Assembly (NCBI RefSeq): GCF_000499845.2
Contig: NC_023753.2
Coordinates: forward strand, 5,602,791 to 5,666,790
Direction: 5' to 3'
Source: Phaseolus vulgaris
Taxonomy: Eukaryota > Streptophyta > Magnoliopsida > Fabales > Fabaceae
Length of the DNA: 64,000 nt
In this document: piece after piece, positions 25,831 through 38,350 of the stretch
Numbering within the stretch: the stretch's first letter is position 1
How the letters are laid out: the number at the start of each line of letters is the position of its first letter
The notes under the pieces: model-generated
What the model was told of the DNA's origin: nothing
Database searches by the model: none
What the model saw: only the letters and a program-made list of their open reading frames with translations
Program-made: the position numbers and the translations under genes

Positions 25831-28800
25831 GTTTTGGAAAGAAAGGGCTAAGATGTTATGGTTCAAGGATGGAGATCGAAATACATCTTTTTTCCATGCT
25901 GTGGTCAAAAGGAGAAATAATTCTAGTGGGATTCATCGTCTACGGATTGATAATGAGGTTACGGAGGATCCTAAAATCATTGAGGATCATATTTTGGACT
26001 TTTATAAAAATCTTTATGCTGAGTCTATTTCTAATGTTCTGAATGCTGATAATATGGAAGATTTATTGGTACTTATATTCCTCCTATGGTTTCCTCTGAG
26101 GAGAATATGATGTTGATTAAATGTCCTGATTTTTCTGAAATCAAGAATGCGGTTTTTCATCTTAACGGTAATAGTGCTCCTGGTCCTGATGGTTTTGGTG
26201 GTGTTTTCTATCATTCTTGCTGGGAAATTATTGGGACAGATGTTTGTAATGCTGTTCAACAATTTTTTAAACAAAATTGGGTTCTCCCTGGAATGAACAG
26301 TAATGTGGTATCTCTTATTCCTAAGATTCAGGGTGCTGATTCCATTAAAGATTACAGGTCAATTGCTGTTGCTAATTTCAAATTTAAAATTATTTCCAAG
26401 ATACTGGCGGATAGGCTTGCTCTTGTGGCTGCTAGAATCATTTCTCTTAATCAATATGGGTTTGTGCAGGGTAGACAGATTCAGGATTGCATTGGTATTG
26501 CTTCTGAGGCTATTAATATGCTTTCTAAAAAGGTTAGAGGAGGTAATGTGGCTTACAAAGTTGATATTCATAAAGCTTTTGACACTCTGAGTTGGAAGTT
26601 CTTATTATTAGTTTTGAAACGCTTTGGTTTTCACCCCTCGTTTGTCAGTTGGATTAGTACAATTCTCCGTTCAGCTATGCTTTCTATCAGAATAAGTGGT
26701 AGTTTGGTGGGTTTTTTTCCCTGCAGTCGAGGTGTAAGACAAGGTGATCCATTGTCTCCTTTACTTTTTTGTCTTGCAGAGGAAGTTCTTAGTAGAGGTA
26801 TTTCTAAGCTTGTGAATGATAAGAAGATTTTAAATATGGCTAGTCCGAAAGGTTATCTCACTCCCTCTCATATTTTGTATGCTGATGACATTTTTATTTT
26901 CTGTAGGGGGGATATTAAGTCTCTTCGAAATTTGAGTACTTTTCTTAAAACATATGGTGATTTTTCTGGTCAATATATTAATAACTCTAAAAGTAGTTTC
27001 TTCACCATGGATAATTCTCCAAGATTTGTCACCAAAATTCAAAATATTCTTTCTTGTAGTCATGGTTGTTTGCCTTTCAATTATTTAGGAGTGCCTATCT
27101 TTGTTGGTGCTCCAAAGTGTCGATTTCTTCAACCTTTGGCTGATAAAGTCAAATTGAAGCTAGCATCTTGGAAAGGTAAATCTCTTAGCATGATGGGTCG
27201 GATCCAGCTGGTCAATACAGTGATTACTGGATTTCTAGCTTATAGTTTTAATATGTATAAATGGCCAGTTTCTCTTATTAAGCAAGTTGAGCAGTGGTGC
27301 CGGAATTTTATTTGGACTGGTGATATTATGAAAAAAGGTATCGCTACTGTTAATTGGGCGAAAATTTGTTCACCTCTTGAGGATGGAGGCTTGAATATTA
27401 TTAATCTTCATCATGAAAATAATTCATATCTTCTTAAGCTTGCTTGGAACTTCGCTTATAGCAACAAACCTTGGTCTTTACTCTTGAAAGCCAGAGTTCT
27501 TAAATCAAAATACGAGTTTAGAATGGTTTATAGATCCTCCTCTCTTTGGCTTGGAATTAAACAATTTTATTCTATCATACTTGATTATACTTCTTGGACT
27601 GTTGGTACAGGTTCTTTTATTAATTTCTGGAATGATAAATGGTGTTCTACTACTTCTTTAGCAAATATTGCAGGGTTATCTGATGGGGCTAACATTCCGG
27701 ATACAGTCTCTCAATTTTGGTCAGGTTATGATTGGAATATTCCCTTATCTTTACAGCAGATGCCGCATTTTTTTAATCATATCATGGTTGGAGAGGAACA
27801 AGATATTCCTAATTGGATTCTAGATGAGTCTGGTCGTTTCACTCTTAAATCGGCTAGGACTTTTTTCTTGGAACCAGGAGTTCCAGGTTGTTGGGGTAAG
27901 TTCATTTGGTCTTCATCTATTCCGCCTTCCAAAACTTTAGTACTCTGGAAAATTTTTCATGGGAGACTTCCTACAGATCTGCATATTCAGAATAAGGGTT
28001 TGCATATATGTTCTATGTGTACGCTTTGTGAAAAGCATGAAGAATCTATTCAACATCTATTTTTTGAATGTTCTAATGCATTACATATTTGGAGTTGGGT
28101 TCGACAGATTTTTCTTACTTCTCATTTCTCTAATAAGGATGATCTTCTTTCTTTTATTAAGAGTGATGGTAGTCCTTTGGTTAAATTGATTAAACTTGCT
28201 GTGACAACCTTTTTCTATATGGATGATATGGCGTATGAGGAATTATGCTAGATTTCAGGATAAGATTGAGGTTTCTAAGGCTATTTCGGTAATTAAAGAT
28301 TTAACTCGTCTAGTGGGAAATTCGTCTAAAGCTTCAATGAAGAATGATATGTTGGATTTCAACGTGATTAAGTTTTTTGGTATTAAGACTCGTAGTGGGA
28401 AAGTTCTTCATCCTCTTCCAGTTAGATGGGAATTTCCTTCACCAGGCTGGGTTAAAATTAACACTGATGGGGCTGCTAGGGGTATCCTGGACTTGCTACT
28501 TGTGGAGGTATTTTTCGTGGGAGTATGGGAGAATTTATTGGTGCTTTTTCAGGGTTTCTTGAAGTTCAAACTGCTTTGGTTGCTGAGTTTTATGGAGTTA
28601 TACATGCTATGGAGGAAGCTCAAAAGATGGGACTTACTAATGTTTGGCTTGAATGTGATTCTGTCTTGGTTTGTGTTGCGTTTACTGCTAGGACTACTGT
28701 TCCGTGGATGCTTCGTAATCGATGGAATACTTGTCTTAATTTCTGTAGGACAATCAGGTTTAGGGTTACTCATATTTTTCGTGAGAGAAATGCATGTGCT

Positions 28801-29093
28801 GATAAGTTGGCTAATTTAGGGTTCATTCATAGACAATCATTTCATTGGTATAATAGACTTCCATCTAGTCTGTTCTTAGAATTCTTTATGAATAGGTATA
28901 GTCTACCTATGTATCGTTTTTGTTAACATGTGGGTTTTGGTCTAGTCCCCCCATATTTTTGTATTTTCTTTCTTTTTCCTTTTTTTAATAATACTTTTTT
29001 CATGTGATGGCAGATGATTGTTGTTACTTGAGATGTCAGCCTAGCTGAGATGTCAAGTTGCATAGTGATGCCTAACATGAAAATTTTCATTAA
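25831..29093 (+). mobile_element. 5'-truncated L1-type non-LTR retrotransposon
   Basis: The 3.26-kb insertion is delimited by perfect 19-bp direct repeats. It begins abruptly inside ORF2, between the endonuclease and reverse-transcriptase domains, so ORF1 and the endonuclease are missing. This is the usual outcome of incomplete target-primed reverse transcription. The 3' UTR (28927 onward) is T-rich and ends in a short A-run that merges with the duplication. The intact duplication indicates a fairly recent insertion, although the reading frame already carries several shifts. Confidence 0.92.
25832..28926 (+). pseudogene. LINE ORF2 remnant: reverse transcriptase, zf-RVT, RNase H
   Basis: The frame opens with WKERAKMLWFKDGDRNTSFF, the segment that precedes RT in plant LINEs. 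Near 26070 it shifts into the 721-codon frame 26086-28251. That frame carries NSAPGPDGF, the finger/palm motifs (VRQGDPLSPLLF) and the catalytic YADD at about 26878-26889. It ends with the Cys-rich zf-RVT domain (CSMCTLCEKHEESIQHLFFEC, about 28010-28075). Two more shifts, near 28215 and 28490, lead through GWVKINTDGAARG to the RNase H domain (FYGVIHAMEEAQKM, then VTHIFRERNACADKLANLG), ending at TAA 28924. The RT core motifs look unmutated, but truncation and at least three frameshifts make it non-functional as a whole. Confidence 0.9.
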
Positions 29094-29112
29094 AAAATAT
29101 AGTAAAATGGTT
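29094..29112 (+). repeat. Right target-site duplication of the LINE
   Basis: Perfect 19-base copy of 25812-25830, immediately after the A-rich 3' end of the LINE. Confidence 0.92.
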
Positions 29113-32100
29113 TAAAGTTCTTTCTTATTTATTAACTAAAAAAAAGGCCCTTCCTTCCTATTATTTTTAATATTATCATTTATTTATTATTGTTAATATT
29201 ATTAATGATATTAACAATGTGTCGGGTGTTGAAAATGCGCTTCCTTTCTTGCCTTTTTCTTTATGCAAAGCTTTCTTAAGTTTTTTTCTCTCTTTTTTTT
29301 CTAAGATTCTCATCCCAATTTTTATAATTTTTACAATCAAAACTTATTCTGCAATAGCCTACTAACCTAAGGTCAATTGTATTTAGTTATATGTAATGTC
29401 TCATTAATCTAAAAGTCATTTAAATTATTTCTTTATCAATGTTTGAACTCAATTTTAATTTGATAGTTGAAAAAAAGTTATATAACTGTATTTGACTGTT
29501 TTTAAGTATCTTATTCTAGATTTTTAGAATTTATAGGAGTTCTCCCACCCGTTTTTGAATTAATTTCTACATGAATGGACATTAAATGCTCTAAACTTAC
29601 TTCGATTCCATGAAATTGAGATTTTGCACACAAAGTGATTAAGCAATAATGTTAATATTTGATAAAATTTACTTAATATACAATTCAAAATGTGTAATTT
29701 CATTTTATTCTCTTAATAAATATTTTTTGTTTATATAGATTTATGTCTTGTCTAATAATATGTGTATATATTTGATAAATGAATGATCTAATAAAAAAAA
29801 TATAATTTTGTTATTATAATAAAAGAGTTGTTTTATTATAATAATATCTTTATTTGTGACAACTTAATATTTTTGTTCGTTATTGATCTAAACAAATATT
29901 TTATGAAAATTGTACTTATATATATAATATGAGATTTATTTAAAATTATTAATAGTTTTACATGAACTCCTACATAAAGTTAAAAATAATAATATTTTGA
30001 AGGCGTTAGACGCTCCAAATTCTAGCATTAAATTAACATCTTAACATGATTTGTTGTTTTTTCATACTGCCTCATCTGTGATAAATTCTTATAAAGGATT
30101 TTATATTTCATGATTCATAAAGTTCATAATATGCCTTTTTATTAACATTTTACTTATATATATAATTAACTTAATTCTACACATTTCAAATTTTATATTT
30201 CTAGCCAATGGACTTTAAATCTTTCATAATATTACGAACCAGAAACTGAATTTGCTAAATATAATGTTTATGTTATACTGTTTCTTATATGGTTATAAAT
30301 GTTGTGATCTCTTAATGTCTTAATGTACAAATTATTTAAAACAATTATATTGTATTCTTAGCGACTGAATTGTGTGCCTGTTTTGGATAGGTTGTTTCAG
30401 AAAAAGTAATCACTTTAATTTTTATATTTTTAAACATACAAAAATAAGCTCAATCAAATATAAACATTATTCTAATGAAATATATTATAATGAGTTTATT
30501 CTAATTTATAATACAGTTTTAGAAATACAAAACAGAAATTAGGTGTGTTATAAGAGATAAAAGCCCATAGCTATTGGGCTTTTACTTATTCATAAGTCGA
30601 GAGAGTTCTCTGGAATTTATCTCCGCTTTTGCTTTCTTAATCCCCAAATTTCAACCTGCACCCCATCATGTGTGAAATGTTGGAATTATCCTTATGACAC
30701 CTACTTTTCCCGCGCCTAGTTCATCTCCATTATCCCTTCTACCTGCGGTCTTCATCCACGACTCTTTCCGTTTCACCATTCTTCATATGTTCCTTTTCCT
30801 TATCCTGTCTATTGCATAAGAAATAAACACATAGTGTATATATATGAAAATAATTTATTTCATAGATAGAACTTTCATTCTTACCGAACTCTTCACTCAA
30901 CTTTGTCTTTTGAAAGAACTTCTTTGTATAGACATACTACAATGCTTACAACAAATAGATTTACATTATTATTCAGATTATAAATTATGGTTATCTTGAA
31001 AAATCTTTTGTCACTTGTCTCGTCCACTATTGTCAGATGCTCCAATTACTGTTATTTGATTCTTTTTACTTTGTCTTTATGGTAGACAATGTCTTGACAT
31101 ATTACGGTTAATGGACTTTTCAATAATACATGTCTTCACTGTAGAGATAAAGATTGAACTGTAATGACTCATCATCAGTAGTGGTTTTGTCTGAACCTTT
31201 TGAAGAAGTAGCTTTTTGAAAAGCTCTTTCAAACTCTTCTTTTGAGGTCATTGATGTTAAGACTGTCATTAATAGTTGTTTCTAAGAATAATGCATCTTT
31301 TTTTAGTGGAAGACTATCTTTGCTTCATGAATTATGTTTTAACCATTCTTGAATCATGTTTTTGCACACTAAATTATTATTGAACTTCTTTCACCATTTT
31401 ATCTTTATCTTTCTTAACAACATTTTGATTTCGATTCTTTCATATGGCTGTATCAAAGTATAACCTCAGGCTAATGTCTAAGTAATAGCTTTAGAAGTTA
31501 TGAAAGATATTAACCTATATTCTAATTTTGTCGAAAATACAAATACACTTTGAAAATATTGAAGGTAATGATCCAAAATCAACAAATCATTTTATAAATC
31601 ACTTTGGAAATTTCAAAGATATTCTTTTTTTTAACTAGATAAATCAAGAATGTTTATCTGATTTAACAAATAATACGTTTACCTTTCAATTCACTTATTG
31701 ATTAATCAGTACAGTTTTTCTTGTTTGCAGAAACAAAACCAATGAACCTACAATTTCATGGACAAAACTAGAATTCCGAAAATTGTGAGTATCTAAATAA
31801 AAAATTGATGGGGTGAAGAAAGCAATACCCATTTATCGGTCATGTTTAACGGCAAAAATCTATTACTGTAGTATAAATCTTAGTACGAAAACGAGACTAT
31901 CACCTTTTACACTATTATTAAGTTCACTGATATAGTCTTCTCTCTCTCCCTCACATACAATTTATGAAAATTTGATTGATATTTCAAGATCTTTCAATTT
32001 TAAAAATTAAAATAATGATTATTTTTATATTATGTTATGATACTCAAATACGATGTATTTTATTTTAATTTTATAACAAACACTCTTTTTTAAAAATCTA

Positions 32101-33377
32101 CGTATAAGATAGTGACTGTTATTATTGTAAATATGCTATTACCTTGTACGTACAAATAATTTATAATTGTTATTCTTTTCTAAATTATTTTAAATAAAAA
32201 CTTTCAAGTATTATTATGCAACGGTAAAATCTCAATGCTAATACCTCAGTTAACAATATTTTTTTTTCAAATTTAAATTGTCATATAGATAGTTTTAATA
32301 CAAATATTATTAAATAAAAACTAAATTATTATTTATGCAAATATTATATGGGACATGTACAAATCTTTGAACCTATATCGCATTAAATTTTTTTACCTTT
32401 TTAACATTAAGTTAATCCACTAAATTTGCCACATTCCTGTACGCTAACAAGATGATGAGATTTCCTATAAATTTCAATCCACCACAGAAAAAGTGCTTTA
32501 AGTGTCAAAACTAGTTATTTATTATTATTAAAGTTCATTTTATTTACTTTTAATCTCTCAAAAGGTCTAAACTAGTTATTTTTTATTATTAAAGTTGATT
32601 TTAAAAGTAGATGAATAACATTTATATCAAGAATCTATATTTTTCCCCACTAAACACAAGTGTCACATTGCTGTTGTTATAAAACAATATCACGTAATAA
32701 TAGGAACCAAAAATGAAATATTGATTTTTAAAAAACTAAAATCAAAATGTACTAATTTAAGAATTACTACAAAATATATTTAAGTCGTCTCTTTCTTATT
32801 GGCTAACTCCCAATGAATTATACCATTTGTACAACCATTACACACACATCCTTTAGCTTTCGTCTCCTTAATTAATTCTATTATATGAACAATTCTCTTC
32901 TCGCTTCTCATTGTAAAAAAGTAACTAAATTTGTACCATAAGAGTAAGCTCTCTTTTGCCTTAAAATGTGATAGCTAAGTAATGACATCATCAAGATAGC
33001 CCAATGCCGTGTTTTAAGCCGGAAAACATATATTTTGGCTCCAAAGAAACAAGGCCATTGTGAACAAAACCATAGTTTAACATCTTTCAAGATTAGCCGA
33101 ATCCAAACCAGTCAAACAAAAGCAAATTACGACATTCGAATAACTCAGGAAAACAGATTCACATAGTACACTATCACAGTAACCATCCTGATGGATTCAC
33201 TAAGAAAATTAACAATAGAGGTTGGCCAATTGAAAGGAGGTGAGGTATGCAACAAGAGTACTGTTGTTTTGTTCCAGTAATTAATCAATGACACCAAAAC
33301 ATCAATCAACAATACCTTTTCCATCTCAATGTAAGTATCAGCTACTGTAAGGACAAAAAAAATGCTCTTTGGTGCCT
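29113..33377. other. Intergenic; possible degenerate coding fragment
   Basis: No intact gene. On the minus strand at about 31114-31270 a short frame reads like real protein (TSKEEFERAFQKATSSKGSD, followed by acidic residues) but stops soon, and I cannot assign it; it may be a decayed gene or captured fragment. Near 30650 the word AACCTGCACCCCATCA resembles the ends of the MULE-like elements at the left of the window, without a partner. The right end is the 3' flank of RAR1. Confidence 0.4.
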
Positions 33378-36300
33378 TCAGTGTGACTCTGGATCCGCAT
33401 TATGCCATCCCTTTGTGCAAGGAGGAATACTCATAAACTCATCAAATTCTTTTACATGAATATCACAGCACTTCCACTACAAAAAAAGAGGAAAAATACA
33501 GTTCTCAGAGGCCACGTCTCAACTACATTACAAGCATTGATTTAGAAAGAAATGAGATAAAACTAAGAACATTCAGTGGAATACTCAATACTCACCCCTC
33601 TCATCCGGTCATGAAAAACGGCAGGACCAGGATGGTAGCTGCAAGCAGTGTCATTATTATCCTTTTCCTTGAAAGTCTGACCGCATCCTTTATTTTTGCA
33701 TATTTGGGGCTCATTTAAATTCACTATCTTCTCAGGTTTCGGAGCCTGAACACTTGAATTGATGACAGCAGAGGCATTTCCAACAAGATTTGGGGACTTG
33801 TTTACAACATTAACAGGTTTGCTTTGTGAACCTAAAGAAGAGAGGGGTAGGAGAAAGAAAATTAGCTTTGGAAGCATGACATGGGGGATTACTAAAAAAT
33901 AACTAATCAAAGGACTTGAGACAATGCCATGAGCAGAAGCATGTGGATACCATGATCTGAGCAAAAGAAACCCTGCCTACATCTGGAACAAGAGTCCTTT
34001 GATGAAGCATTGGTTGAAGAAACAGCAGTTGGCGAGGGCATGGTGTTCTTCTTCACTGGAGCAATTACTTGCTTAACTGTTGTATGTTTTCCAGTCTTAC
34101 ATCTTCATCACAGAGAGAAACTTTGATCAACATATGCAGCGAATATTAAAATAAACTAAAAAGTAATGGACCAAACCGACTTAATTTTTTATACTACGGG
34201 AATATTGCCGCAAGTAAAAGTAAAATAAGCTGTTTCATTGCTAGCATCATTTAAGCCAATCAACCATGTTTTCCAAACTCAGCATACATATGATCATTAC
34301 ATTATGTAATATCTAATACTATAAAGAATCCAACACAGATATAAAGAATCAATTGAAAATGTTTTATAAGAAAATTTATACAAGAATAACTGCTAGGTGG
34401 AAACCACTTCTAGTTTCCATTTCATTAATGTTACATTTAGAAACCATATTTTACTCAGTGAGCATTTACTGCCACCAAAAGCATGTTTGAAGTACGAATT
34501 GGTGACGAAGAATGGACTCATGCCAGTGAGAAACAAAGATTGGAGATTTTAAAATACAGATCATTGCACATGAAACATGAGTATTCAGAACGTGATGTTA
34601 CTTCCCCGTATATGAAGATGAAATCAACCCATGCAGATCTGGTAAATGAAATTTAGAGTAAAACATCCATCATCAACCTAGCATATTTTGACAACCCATC
34701 TCTAGGATTCTTTTCCTTTCTACATAACAGAAAGTCATCTCTACGACCTATTAATAGATTCTACCCAAAAAAGGTGAACTCTTTCAAATTAACAGTTGAC
34801 TGCAGACCAAACATCATATTCTAAAACAGGAAAATATAGAAAAGGAAAAAGAAAGTATATCTCTCACCCCGGAATTTCCAAAAACAAGCTAAAATCATGA
34901 CTTCTTTTCTTGCAACAACTCCATTCTTTAGTTCCATCATGAAATATAGGCTGGAAAATAAAGGAGAAACGTAATCAATTACAATAAACTGATAACTAAT
35001 CTTCATAGAAAGAATACATTGTGAAGAAACAGATTTATAGACATTGGACTTACTCCCTGAACATTGGAAGATGCCCCAGCAGCATTAAATCCAAATCCCA
35101 AACATGCCAGATGGAAAGTGAATCGGTAAGATCTCAAACAGATGCCGCATCATAAATCAACAAAAATGATATAACAAGGCATATAAATTTGAACTAAGTT
35201 CACAATCATGAGTATGCATTAATGATGACATTAACTAAAAGGAAATTACCAAAGCTCGGGAAACAATAGATGAACTGAACAGTATGGAAGAAAATACCAG
35301 TTTTAGTAACTTTTAATATAGAGTGCTAGCCGCTCTGCTGCTATCATGCCACTATTGACAAACTAGGTGTAGCTACCAAAGATGAAGAGATATGTTGAAA
35401 ACTAGAACCAAATGACAAATCAAGACAGACCAGGCGTAGCTACCACAGATGAAGAGTTATGTTGAAAACTAGAACCAAATGACAAATCAAGACCCCTAGA
35501 AATTAAGGATTAAGCATCATTGGTACAAATTATATTAGATCAAAGAAAATGGAAAACATCCCACATAAAGAGAAGGGTCATGCTTACTAGTGTCGAGCAC
35601 TAGTTAGGGAATTAAAAGGAGAAAGTTCTACTACAAATCATTTGCAGGCACATTAAAAAGTCATAGGAAGCGCATATTGACACATCCTAAAGAAAATCAT
35701 TTCTCTTCTAATTCCTTGATTAATGCCATAAGAGCTCTGGTTAACATTTGTCAAAAGAAAAATAGAATCAATTGTATCATTAATTAAGAAAAAAAAATAG
35801 AACCAAATGATAAATGATTGGCTATTATCTCACATCTCAAAAATTCATAATTGTGGTGTTCTCCCCTAGAGCTTTAATGTGAATTCCCTTTCAAAAATCT
35901 CGAAATTATATCTGCGCATATGTATACTTTCAATTGAGAGTTGAGTGAAAAGCATTATACTTTGAAACATTAATTTCCAAGTGGATGCACAAAGGGTTGA
36001 CCATGGTGGTTAAATTCACAGTCTTACAAGTAAGATCATATAGTCTTACTATTTTCCCATGCCTCAGCAATCCCAATCACATTCGGACTCATTTCTTACA
36101 AGTGTAGGACTGAATTGCATTCTTACTGTATGATGGTGGGATTGATGATTTATCTGATCCTACTCAGACTCATTTCTTTTGAAAAAAACCTAACATATCT
36201 AACCCATTTTTGGCTGACCCATTACATTAAAACCCCAACACTTTACCTTTGGTACTCCTCATTTTTTTTTGCTTCTCTCATTGAACATAAAAGTTCCAAA

Positions 36301-38350
36301 TCCCTAGTCGGTTCTTTTGCTTCTGTGTTCAGCACTCTACACTCAATTGCACCTCAGCATGGATTTCTTCTGCTTCTGCAATCAACATTTGGTTAGTTTG
36401 ACTTGCTTTGGTGTGGTTACTCCACTGTTTAGGACCCTGGGTTCAAGTTTCAGATCTCTGCTGGTTCCACTCCCCTAATCTGTTCTGCTATTCATAATGT
36501 TTTTAAGTGGAAAAGGAACTAGGAACTGCTAGGGAGGGTAATGAGGGAGGAAGGGGTACAGTACAGGTACTGTTAAAGTTGGAAACATATCTGTTGGTGC
36601 CATTCGTGGGGTTCAAAATTTGGAATTGGCGTGACTTGTAAGTTTATAGCTGTTAGAAATTTAAAATGATTTTGCTTATTTGCTACTTTTAATGCATTCA
36701 TGCGTCTTCAAATATAGTTTTGCATTTTAGATATCCAAATTACAATTACATGACTTACTTGTGTTCACACTAGAGAACACACATTGGGGAATCCTAAAGC
36801 CAGGTAGGAACTCAAAAAACCACGACATGTTCAACACAGTCTGCCCTGACGTGACCTAAATGGATAACACAATTTAACATGACTTTTAAAGGTCCTATAA
36901 TGGTTCCTGCCTTTTTTCGAGAAGTAGCATACATAATGTAATGCCTCACACCTTAGTCATGCGTGTAAAACTCTGATGCAGTTATACTACAATTTGTTTC
37001 ACATATCCATATCTGGTACCGATATTCTATGATACTCCACCGGTACATATAACCTATGAAGTAAGGATACTTCTATGGTGACTAATTTATAATTTTTTAT
37101 TTTGACAATGTCTAACAAATGTGATTTTAATTTGAATCTGCACAATTGCAATTATATATTTATTATGTTTTAAGAATTTTTGTACATTTTTAAATATGCA
37201 TATATCACTTATTGTATCCGTTTATTCTTAAAATAAGCATATGATCATATTAGCTAGACATCGTATCTGCTATCTTATCCATGCTTCATAAGTGGGAAGA
37301 ATCTATAAGCTTTTTGAACTAGGGCCAAGGGCTCGAGGCCCGTTGGTATTAAGACAGGGATGTGAGAGTAAGCAGGTTACAGTGATCAGTCTATGGACGT
37401 CAACCGGTCAACAAGTTGGTTCTACATTTGTCAGACACCAGGCTCGCTGGAAACTATCTAACCAATCCATCAATGAATGGGCTGATTCTCAGCTGCATGG
37501 TCCAACTTGTTTCCCTAACCTTGTCAATCCTAGGTAAGATCTCGATTTTGACTACCTTAATCATTAATTAACCTAAATCACCCCTACCTTTCAGATAAAT
37601 AAAACCAAGCAGCTCTAACTTTGTTTTGGTATCATACGGATCCTTGGCCAAAGTGCTAAAGTACTACCATAGATGTGCCAGCTTCCACAGAATGAATTTA
37701 GCTCTTCTAATATGAGTAAACCACTTAGAAAAGAAAAGTGAAAGTGGAATGTCTCAAGTTCCCAACTTTCAACAATTAAAGAGAAAATCAAACGAGTATA
37801 CACATTAAGCAATTCATAGTTTATCGCACTCCTGCTCGTGCATGCAATATCAGGCGACACCATCACGAGTTAATTTCCTCATCAATGATGGAAATTTCTT
37901 ACTATTTGCTCTAACGCGATTTTTCACACATCCAAATCCCACAATAAAAGGCACAAGCTTAAACAAACCAAGATCTTTAATATGCTGCAATGACGAATTA
38001 CATAAGCGAAGGCGGAAGAACAGAGTTGACCGCAAACCAATTTGCAGAGAGATAAAGTAATTATAGAATAATTGTGGGAAGACTTAGGCAATAGAATAAA
38101 GTGCTATTGAAAGAAGAGCATAAGTTAGGGCAGGGTATTGAGTGAAAAATGAAGAATGGGGAGTTATAGAACAGAATTATCCGAAGTGCATATGGGTTGT
38201 GATAAAGGTGGAAACTTGGATATGAGGGTTATGAGTGAGAGAGAGTACCGAATCATGGTACCGACAGGAACCGTCGGGATTGTCGTCCTCGGAGAAAGTG
38301 GCGTCGCAGCCAATCCTCTGGCATCGAACTTTAAGTGATGTCTTCTCCAT
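33378..38350 (-). CDS. RAR1: RAR1, CHORD-domain NLR co-chaperone (five exons)
   Basis: RAR1 acts with SGT1 and HSP90 in the cytosol and nucleus to stabilise NLR immune receptors. Exons in transcription order are 38249-38350, 34868-34950, 33951-34102, 33596-33831 and 33378-33476; they sum to 672 nt (223 residues) and stay in frame. CHORD-I (about residues 10-69) begins [17 protein letters not shown], and exon 2 gives FHDG...[11 protein letters not shown]. The plant-specific CCCH module [14 protein letters not shown] is at about 100-113. CHORD-II (about 157-216) runs from [20 protein letters not shown] through [14 protein letters not shown] to CTKGWH. All expected zinc ligands appear present. 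Length matches plant RAR1 (about 220). No CS domain is present, as in plants. Intron 1 is about 3.3 kb. The exon 1/2 junction reads S-P where family members I recall have S-G-P; either one glycine is missing or the boundary differs slightly. Confidence 0.93.
35364..35497. repeat. 67-bp tandem duplication inside RAR1 intron 1
   Basis: The unit containing GTAGCTACCA.AGATGAAGAG and GTTGAAAACTAGAACCAAAT occurs at 35364-35430 and 35431-35497 with only a few mismatches, so the duplication is young. It lies in the long first intron and does not touch a splice site. Confidence 0.85.
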
